Part shown: in pieces, positions 6,542-11,207 of the stretch
How positions within the stretch are numbered: position 1 is the first letter of the stretch
Layout of the letters: every line of letters starts with the position of its first letter
Assembly (NCBI GenBank): GCA_020433785.1
Contig: JAGRCC010000532.1
Location: forward strand, 1-11,207
DNA: 11,207 nucleotides
Reading direction: 5' to 3'
Origin: Anaerolineae bacterium
Lineage (GTDB): Bacteria; Chloroflexota; Anaerolineae; 4572-78; J111
Position numbers and translations under genes: made by a program
Notes under the pieces: model-generated
Seen by the model: only the letters and a program-made list of their open reading frames with translations
Told to the model about the DNA's origin: nothing
The model's database searches: none

Positions 6542-9500
6542 CTATCGTCTCCTGCCCCCCCCTCGAGGTTTCGAAGAGTCATCTTTCTTTGAGCCACCTT
6601 TCGAAGAGTCATCTTTCGAAGAGTCATTGTTATGAGAGTCATCGTTATGAGAGTCATCGTTTGAAGAGCCGCCTAAGTTACAGCCCAGATTGTTGTCGTT
6701 ATCCAGTTGAGTGGCCAGCGCCAGTATGGTGCCGCGATCATTGCTGGCCAGGGCGCTGTTCACGCTGTTGATGACCTCGTCAGTAGTGCGCGGATAGGCA
6801 ACATCGGGATGAGCGGCATTGAGAACGGCAGGCACGCCCGCCCGGAGCAGAATTTGTCTGGCCGCATCGAGGGATGAACCGCCCTTGAAGCTGAGCGCTT
6901 GCAGGAGAGTCTTATTACCCAGGCTGCCGGTGTTGGCGAAGACCGTTTTCAGTTTCTGGTCGGGCGAGTAGCCGGTTGCCGCCCACGAGTCGCGATGCTG
7001 TTTTTGCTTCCAATAACCCGGTGTACAGCCGTTACCGGATGGAGGTGGTAGCGGGATATTAATGAAAGTGCAGGTCACCGTCTCGCCCGCTTCCAGTTTG
7101 ATGGTCGCCTTTCCTTCGGCAAAATTGGTCGTAGAGTTGTTGTCGTTACAGCTGAGCGAAGACAGCGCCCAGTCGCTTTGAGGTCTTTCCTGTACCCCAT
7201 AAGTTCCCGGCTGGCGGTCGGCGAAGGTAATGGCGTTGTTGGCGCCGCTGCCGTCGTCGATGAGGGTCATGAGCGGCGCTGTCTCGAAGCCGTAGAGCGT
7301 AAACACAAACGGCGTGCTGGTGTTCGGCTGGGCATCTTTCACGATGATGATGGTGCCGGTGGTCGGCGCGTCTGGGGTGTTGGTGAAGGTACAGGTGATG
7401 TTGTCACCGGCTGAGGCGTTGACCTTGGCCGTATCGCCATCCCGGGACCAGTCATCGCCGGTGACACCCTCGCAGGTGACGCCGGTCAAGGTCCAGTTCG
7501 ACGGCACCGACTCCGTTACATCATACTCTCCCGCCGTCAAGTTGCTAAACTCTTGTTGCGCGGTACCACTGCTGGTCGTCAGATCGAAGTTGCCCAACTC
7601 AACACTGCTAAAGGCAAAGGCGCCATCACCCAACGTGGTCACTTTCTTGATGGTGATGCTGGCGGGCTCGGGCGCGGCCTTTAGGGTGTTGGTGAAGGTA
7701 CAGGTGACGATATCGCCATAGGTGAGTTCGATACTCGATGGGTCGCTGCCGTCGTCGCAGGTGGCATCAGTCAGATCCCAGTCGGGCGGGGTCAACTCAG
7801 AAATCGAGTAGGTCCCTTGGCGGAGATAGTCACTCTCGTACGTCTCGCCATCGGCCAGGAAGAAGTTGCCGTCGAAGTCTGACTCGAACTCGAATTGCGT
7901 CGGGTTACCGTCCGGTATGGTCTCCTTCTTCACAATGATCTTGTTAAGTGGAAGATTTTCAAAGAGCAAAACGACCTCTTCATCCAGATCGATGAAGAAC
8001 TCGACCGGGTTGTCAGGACTAACGAACGGTGTACCGTTTACCGTGACAATATCGAGATACCAACCTTCCGGAACGATCTCGCGGACCGAGTATGTTCCCG
8101 GCTCCAGGTCACTCTCGGTATGACCGTTGCCATCAGAAAGGAAGAAATGATCACGATAGGGATTACCATCGTAGATGATTTCGAACTCAAACTGCTTCTC
8201 CGGGGAGTAGCCCGAGGTGCTTTTGGCCACGTCGACGGAGTTGCCATAGACGGGATTATCGGCTTTGTTCACAAAGGTACATGTAACATAGTCAGCGTTT
8301 CCTAATACGATGTTCGACGGGTCGAACGTTTCAGTGCTGCCCGAGTGAACGCACGTCGCGCTGGTCAGTTGCCAGCCGGCCAACGATTCTTCGGACACCG
8401 AGTAGGTCCCCGGAGTCAGCGCGACACTGTTAATGGCGTCGCCGTCCTTGAGGGTGAGGCTACCAGCGCCAAAATTGGTGGTGAAGTTGAAGGAGGTGTC
8501 CGTTAGGTCGGGGCTTGGATCGGTGATCTTTTCTACGGCAATATAGCTGGCATATTTGTTGACGAAGGTACAGGTCACCGTTTCGCCGGGATCAAGTTGG
8601 ATGTTTGAGGGGTCGCTGCCATCATCACAGGTGGCCGAGTCCAGGTACAACACGGCCGTCGCGGGATCTTCCGGTACTTCCCGGACCGAATAGGTACCCG
8701 GCGCCAGATCACCGCTGTTATTTGACTCACGGTCTTGCAGGAAGAAGTTGTTACTATAGCTGGTCTCGAATTCGGAAAAGATAGTGGGAACAGTTTCGTG
8801 GGGATCAATCTGTTTGACGACGATGATGTTACCGGGCTCAGGCGCGTCCTTTTGGTTGATGAACACACATTCGATTGTCTGCCCCGCACTTAAGGTCAAA
8901 TTGTCGGGTGAGAAATCAATGTTATCATCGGCATCGGTACAAAATACGGAAAGTAGCGTCCAGCCCTCAATATCCTCTTCGGCAACGCTATACGTGCCTG
9001 GCGCGAGATTATCGAAAGTTGTGTCCGCATTCGAGGCATCCGGCCCCACAATTTGGGTTGTGAGCGAAAAGTCGCCGAGCTGAGGGCTGGTGAAGTTAAA
9101 CGTGCCTACTTCGCCCAGGCTTGATTTAGCGATAACGATCGTGCCGGTGGTCGGCGTGGGGGCATCCTCGAGCACGAGGTTGTCCAAATAAGAAAGATCA
9201 CTAGCTCCCCCGTTGGGAAAGGTAAAAACAAGACGATCCACGTTCTTACCAGCAAGATTGACGGCGGAGTAGGTCATGATACCACCAGGGTAAGGCACAT
9301 CAAAAATATCCGTTGCCACCAAGACACCGTTAAGGTAACCGCTCGCAGTGATGGGGCTGCTGCTATCTTGCGCACCAATATAATCCAGATCCACAGCTTG
9401 AAATTCAAAGATTGAACCATCAAGCTGCGTAACGGTCAAGGTCGCTCCATCCGAATCTGTTCCGAAACTTGCTGTGGTGTCTGTGGTTATAAACCCCGTC

Positions 9501-9658
9501 GGACTGGCAACCAGATGGAAGCCGTCTTCATCACCGGCACTGAAGCTGTGATCTGCAACAGGGCTAGAAGGTTGAAAAGCTGTGAAATCGATGGTTACCT
9601 GGGCGGCCTGAGCCAGCGGGGTGAAGATCGCAATCGCACCGAGCATGATCGCGAGCAT
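6542..9658 (-). CDS. Large secreted surface protein: PEP-CTERM-like N-domain, seven SpaA/prealbumin-like repeats, CTPGYWK segment
   Basis: A 1038-residue exported protein. Residues 1-19 are a hydrophobic signal core ending AQA. About 20-165 resemble the N-terminal beta-sandwich of PEP-CTERM-type exoproteins (DLDYIGA, then LVFTFPNGGASDLSYLDNLVL). Seven repeats of 87-101 residues follow, near 172-270, 276-369, 371-465, 473-569, 572-658, 667-761 and 768-868. Each shows xIxVxK at the start, APGTYSVxE in the middle and a CTFxN end, the pattern of SpaA/prealbumin-like pilin and adhesin modules. Six repeats carry a Cys pair fit for a disulfide; repeat 4 has none. GCTPGYWKQKQHRDSW at 877-892 begins a conserved-looking C-domain. 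The tail (997-1038) is Ser/Asp/Asn/Lys-rich and ends GGGRRR; no LPXTG or PEP-CTERM anchor is seen. Likely role: adhesin or matrix scaffold (inference). The first available ATG after an in-frame TAG is 9658; it lacks a Shine-Dalgarno and the signal lacks a charged n-region. Confidence 0.85.
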   Translation of the reverse strand: MLAIMLGAIAIFTPLAQAAQVTIDFTAFQPSSPVADHSFSAGDEDGFHLVASPTGFITTDTTASFGTDSDGATLTVTQLDGSIFEFQAVDLDYIGAQDSSSPITASGYLNGVLVATDIFDVPYPGGIMTYSAVNLAGKNVDRLVFTFPNGGASDLSYLDNLVLEDAPTPTTGTIVIAKSSLGEVGTFNFTSPQLGDFSLTTQIVGPDASNADTTFDNLAPGTYSVAEEDIEGWTLLSVFCTDADDNIDFSPDNLTLSAGQTIECVFINQKDAPEPGNIIVVKQIDPHETVPTIFSEFETSYSNNFFLQDRESNNSGDLAPGTYSVREVPEDPATAVLYLDSATCDDGSDPSNIQLDPGETVTCTFVNKYASYIAVEKITDPSPDLTDTSFNFTTNFGAGSLTLKDGDAINSVALTPGTYSVSEESLAGWQLTSATCVHSGSTETFDPSNIVLGNADYVTCTFVNKADNPVYGNSVDVAKSTSGYSPEKQFEFEIIYDGNPYRDHFFLSDGNGHTESDLEPGTYSVREIVPEGWYLDIVTVNGTPFVSPDNPVEFFIDLDEEVVLLFENLPLNKIIVKKETIPDGNPTQFEFESDFDGNFFLADGETYESDYLRQGTYSISELTPPDWDLTDATCDDGSDPSSIELTYGDIVTCTFTNTLKAAPEPASITIKKVTTLGDGAFAFSSVELGNFDLTTSSGTAQQEFSNLTAGEYDVTESVPSNWTLTGVTCEGVTGDDWSRDGDTAKVNASAGDNITCTFTNTPDAPTTGTIIIVKDAQPNTSTPFVFTLYGFETAPLMTLIDDGSGANNAITFADRQPGTYGVQERPQSDWALSSLSCNDNNSTTNFAEGKATIKLEAGETVTCTFINIPLPPPSGNGCTPGYWKQKQHRDSWAATGYSPDQKLKTVFANTGSLGNKTLLQALSFKGGSSLDAARQILLRAGVPAVLNAAHPDVAYPRTTDEVINSVNSALASNDRGTILALATQLDNDNNLGCNLGGSSNDDSHNDDSHNNDSSKDDSSKGGSKKDDSSKPRGGGRRR
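6572..6658. repeat. In-frame short tandem repeats coding the acidic tail
   Basis: Degenerate 9- to 15-bp direct repeats encode DDSHNDDSHN and then DDSSK-type units at residues 1001-1029 of the surface protein. The codon pattern GAGTCATC recurs on the plus strand. Such repeats expand and contract by slippage, so tail length may vary between strains. Confidence 0.8.
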
Positions 9659-9664
9659 TATCAG

Positions 9665-9727
9665 CTATGAAAGGCCGGGCGTTCGCCGCTTTCTGTTTTT
9701 CAAGTGAACAAAATTGCTAGTTTCCAA
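9665..9727 (-). pseudogene. Severed signal-peptide start of the surface-protein gene (or a leader ORF)
   Basis: In the same frame as the surface protein, TTG at 9727 opens 20 codons ending in TAG at 9667-9665, just 6 nt before ATG 9658. A second TTG lies at 9703. The peptide contains KNRKRR, a classic positively charged n-region, and reading across the TAG gives it directly in front of the hydrophobic core LIMLAIMLGAIAIF. The best ribosome binding site in the area, GAGGAG at 9744-9739, belongs to this start (11-nt gap). So the TAG probably interrupts the original signal peptide. Alternatives are a base-call error, stop suppression, or a leader peptide coupled to reinitiation at 9658. Confidence 0.65.
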
Positions 9728-9738
9728 TTTAGGTTGTT

Positions 9739-9744
9739 CTCCTC
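9739..9744 (-). promoter_or_regulatory. Ribosome binding site upstream of TTG 9727
   Basis: GAGGAG on the minus strand is the only good Shine-Dalgarno upstream of the surface-protein frame. It is 11 nt from TTG 9727 and 80 nt from ATG 9658, which argues that translation originally began at 9727. Confidence 0.55.
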
Positions 9745-9795
9745 ATAGATAGCAATAAATTTTAGATTTTAGATTTAGGAGACAGTGACTAACGG

Positions 9796-9824
9796 TTGAC
9801 AGCCATTTTGCGAGGGGCTACAAT
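9796..9824 (+). promoter_or_regulatory. Near-consensus sigma-70 promoter
   Basis: TTGACA at 9796-9801 (6/6), a 17-bp spacer, and TACAAT at 9819-9824 (5/6). It points away from the surface-protein gene and predicts a start near 9831. No reading frame follows; a structured segment with a terminator does. Confidence 0.75.
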
Positions 9825-9830
9825 ACCTAC

Positions 9831-9970
9831 CGCTAGGTCACATACAAAAGCCGGACCGTTTACAGCACGTACCGGCCGAAAGCAGAGCCTATTTATTGGA
9901 CCTAAATAGACTCTCAATGTATTTGACTGGTGCTCCTTGAGCCGGTTATTTTAGCCGGCTCTTCTTCGTT
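9831..9970 (+). ncRNA. Candidate small structured RNA, about 140 nt
   Basis: Transcription from the promoter at 9796-9824 would give about 140 nt ending at the intrinsic terminator near 9970. Three hairpins are visible: GCCGG (9850-9854) with CCGGC (9872-9876), plus CGT/ACG within; AGAG-CTATTTA (9884-9895) with TAAATAG-CTCT (9903-9914), an 11-bp stem with one mismatch; and the terminator at 9939-9961. No start codon with a ribosome binding site and reasonable frame is present. I do not recognise the family. 6S RNA is conceivable by size only, since the usual long closing stem and central bubble are not evident. The true ends are inferred from the promoter and terminator. Confidence 0.6.
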
Positions 9971-9971
9971 T
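9939..9971 (+). terminator. Rho-independent terminator of the candidate small RNA
   Basis: GAGCCGG at 9939-9945 pairs with CCGGCTC at 9955-9961 around a 9-nt U-rich loop (further T-G and T-A pairs possible), followed by TTCTTCGTTT. The T-tract is interrupted but U-rich. Confidence 0.7.
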
Positions 9972-10026
9972 GAAATACGTAATGTTTTTTTATCCACCTC
10001 CTTTTTTCAAGATAAGGATTGAAAAA

Positions 10027-10144
10027 TAAATAACTTCCGCAATACCAAAAATGGAGATAAGGAGATGTGACGATAAGGAGATGTGTAAGGCCAATCGCCC
10101 AATCTCCTCATCTCTAATCTCTTCCGAATCGCCTAAGTTATTTA
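10027..10144. repeat. 118-bp inverted-repeat element
   Basis: TAAATAACTT at 10027-10036 and its exact complement at 10135-10144 bound a purine-biased interior holding a direct repeat GATAAGGAGATGTG (two copies, 10056-10069 and 10072-10085) that faces a pyrimidine-rich ATCTCCTCATCTCTAATCTC stretch. The similarity of the ends continues inward (nnGCnAT). The flank AGGAACGGCAATTAAATAA (minus strand) resembles AGGAACGGCAAATAAATAA at 5083-5101. Confidence 0.65.
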
Positions 10145-10224
10145 ATTGCCGTTCCTAAACATAGCTGTTCGAGACTAGAACACCGATTAGGCGGATCGCA
10201 CGGATTGGCACGAATAAAAACTAT

Positions 10225-10344
10225 AGGATTTACGCAAAAGTCAGGTGACAGTCACTTAGTGGTCATAAATCAGCATTGGATTAGCCCCAATAGGTCGATT
10301 TAGAACGTCCAAGTGACTGTCACCTTTAGAACTGCGTAAGTCCT
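10225..10344. mobile_element. MITE-like nested inverted repeat, copy 2
   Basis: Outer ends AGGATTTACGCA (10225-10236) and TGCGTAAGTCCT (10333-10344) match except at one position. Inner arms AGGTGACAGTCACTT (10243-10257) and its complement (10311-10325) are identical to copy 1 at 6336-6464. The core between the inner arms differs from copy 1. No ORF. Confidence 0.78.
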
Positions 10345-10641
10345 GAACTATATAAATCAGTGAAAATCCGTGAGATCCGTGTCATCCGTGTCCCATCATT
10401 TTCGCGGGTGGCGCAAATTGGCAAAAACTGCCCACGCCAGTTTAACATCATAAAATATAAATGGGCTAAAAAAAACATAGTAATTTGGTTAGAATTTCCA
10501 GGGGGCGTACTTAGGTGGGGCAACTCAATCAACAAGTTTAACAGATAACGAGCGGCTTGACATCACTCAAATGGATCGTTTTTTTTCGTCCATGCGGCCT
10601 AGTACAAATGGATGAGGGAGGATGACCGTCACGAGTTGCTC
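10345..10641. other. Intergenic stretch without a gene
   Basis: No coding signal. It holds ATCCGTG three times with a 9-bp period (10366-10390) and a short hairpin ATGGA/TCCAT around a run of eight T (10572-10594). Open frames here lack ribosome binding sites and family resemblance. Confidence 0.6.
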
Positions 10642-10739
10642 AATTAAACGCAAGGGGCGCAAATGACGCTAAAGTCGCCAACGCTTTTTTATATGTCCTT
10701 TTGCGTGGCTTGCGCCTATAGCGTCTGTAGCGTTTAATT
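10642..10739. repeat. 98-bp inverted-repeat element
   Basis: AATTAAACGC at 10642-10651 is the exact complement of 10730-10739. Inside are scattered GCGCAA, GACGC and TTGCG blocks that also pair imperfectly (for example GGGCGCAA near 10655 with TTGCGCC near 10710). No ORF. Confidence 0.65.
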
Positions 10740-10814
10740 TTTTTGGGGCTTGTTGGGGTTAGGGATTAAGGCGGAGGCAGTAATGCATTTTATCCCCTTA
10801 CTCCCTTGACAATA

Positions 10815-10870
10815 CGGTCGTCAGATATCAGTAGTCGGTCGTCAGATATCAGTAGTCGGTCGTCAGATAT
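10815..10870. repeat. 21-bp tandem repeat, 2.7 copies
   Basis: CGGTCGTCAGATATCAGTAG plus one T repeats exactly at 10815, 10836 and 10857 (the last copy stops at 10870). A decayed CGGTATCGTC follows at 10880. Confidence 0.9.
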
Positions 10871-10886
10871 TTTCATTGTCGGTATC

Positions 10887-10900
10887 GTCTCGATCGAGAC
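10887..10900. repeat. Perfect 14-bp palindrome
   Basis: GTCTCGATCGAGAC is fully self-complementary, 16 bp after the 21-bp repeats. It has the form of a dimeric-protein binding site, but no adjacent gene start supports an operator. Confidence 0.5.
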
Positions 10901-10938
10901 TATCTGGTTCCTCTGAAAATAAGATTGTAGGACAAACT

Positions 10939-11063
10939 TATGACTTACGTAGTTCGTAGAACAATTTGCTAAATTGTTCCAACTTCAGGGTAAACGCAAG
11001 GCACAAATTAGCAATTTGCGCTACAAAACTTCTGATTTCGCGCCAACTGCGTAAGAAGTCATA
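10939..11063. mobile_element. MITE-like nested inverted repeat, copy 3 with a replaced interior
   Basis: Outer ends TATGACTTACGTAGTT (10939-10954) and AACTGCGTAAGAAGTCATA (11045-11063) are complementary apart from one base and a 3-nt insertion, and share TTACGnAGTT with copies 1 and 2. The interior is different: a perfect 9-bp hairpin GAACAATTT/AAATTGTTC (10959-10979) and a second hairpin GCACAAATT/AATTTGCGC (11001-11021, one mismatch), both with a 3-nt loop. Confidence 0.65.
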
Positions 11064-11078
11064 TGCGTAACTCATATT

Positions 11079-11207
11079 CGGATGATTCTGCGCCCAGAAC
11101 GGTTCATTTGGCCAGAATTCAGATGGTTCTGCGAGCCGAAAGGTTTTTTTCGCCGGAATTCGTAAGGTTGAGTGAGTCGAATGGTTCATTTCGCTGGAAT
11201 TCGTAAG
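11079..11207. repeat. Second 41-bp-period tandem array (20+21 bp), running off the window
   Basis: Two unit types alternate: one like GGTTCATTTCGCTGGAATTC and one like GATGGTTCTGCGAGCCGAA. GAATTC recurs at 11115, 11156 and 11197, and the other unit's end at 11096, 11137 and 11178, each exactly 41 bp apart. Copies are more diverged than in the array at 4705-4990. The right end is not in the window. Confidence 0.85.

Noticed and set aside
7178..8305. Plus-strand frames up to 136 residues
   Set aside because: Antisense shadows of the repeat modules of the surface-protein gene.
9831..9970. tRNA or 5S rRNA
   Set aside because: No cloverleaf, TTC-arm or CCA-type acceptor pairing, and no 5S-like closing stem.
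10366..10390. ATCCGTG x3 as an operator array
   Set aside because: Only three 7-bp units at 9-bp spacing with no gene downstream on either strand; likely a short repeat of no shown function.
10326..10548. Overlapping short frames on both strands
   Set aside because: They cover a MITE end and ATCCGTG repeats, lack a ribosome binding site and show no protein-like pattern.
10557..10585. TTGACA at 10557 as a promoter
   Set aside because: No -10-like hexamer at 16-18 bp; the position falls in a T-run.
10938..11189. 83-residue minus-strand gene
   Set aside because: It is read through a MITE-like element and the 41-bp tandem array; the apparent protein simply translates these repeats.

Overview
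The window is bacterial chromosomal DNA in which every convincing protein gene lies on the minus strand. There are six complete genes and one gene cut by the left edge. The mix is a LysM-tagged S33 exo-peptidase-like hydrolase, a CPBP membrane protease, a lone receiver-like protein and a very long secreted protein of SpaA/prealbumin-like repeats with a CTPGYWK segment. Together with intergenic DNA packed with inverted repeats, this fits a Chloroflexota genome (Anaerolineae-like) best. That assignment rests on gene style and repeat style only, with no marker gene, and I hold it at moderate confidence.

Layout. 1-3570: the start of a second copy of the S33 hydrolase gene (1-109), the full hydrolase (380-2128) and a CPBP protease (2417-3202), separated by copies of a long inverted repeat (161-324, 2181-2343, 3347-3502). 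The gene start plus its upstream DNA is duplicated about 2.02 kb apart, so this is a tandem gene duplication. 3570-4670: two small unrecognised genes, the upper one preceded by a 14-unit tandem array (4705-4990) with alternating 20/21-bp spacing. 4990-6470: mostly non-coding, with a 183-bp multi-hairpin element (5034-5216), a degenerate receiver gene (5612-6019) bracketed by two similar inverted-repeat elements, a minus-strand terminator and a MITE-like element. 6473-9744: a terminator hairpin and the 1038-residue surface protein gene. Its likely original signal-peptide start at 9727 is cut off from the rest of the frame by an in-frame TAG. 9796-9970: an apparent free-standing plus-strand small RNA gene with a near-consensus promoter and an intrinsic terminator. 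9970-11207: no gene seen; four IR/MITE-like elements of about 100-125 bp, a 21-bp tandem repeat, a 14-bp palindrome and a second 41-bp-period array running off the right edge.

How it fits together. The proteins point to the cell envelope: a secreted hydrolase with a wall-binding module, an integral membrane protease and a large exported adhesin/scaffold-like protein. No shared pathway can be shown. The most unusual content is non-coding: the orphan small RNA, three tandem arrays with a period close to two helical turns, and several short inverted-repeat families that keep their ends while their interiors differ between copies.
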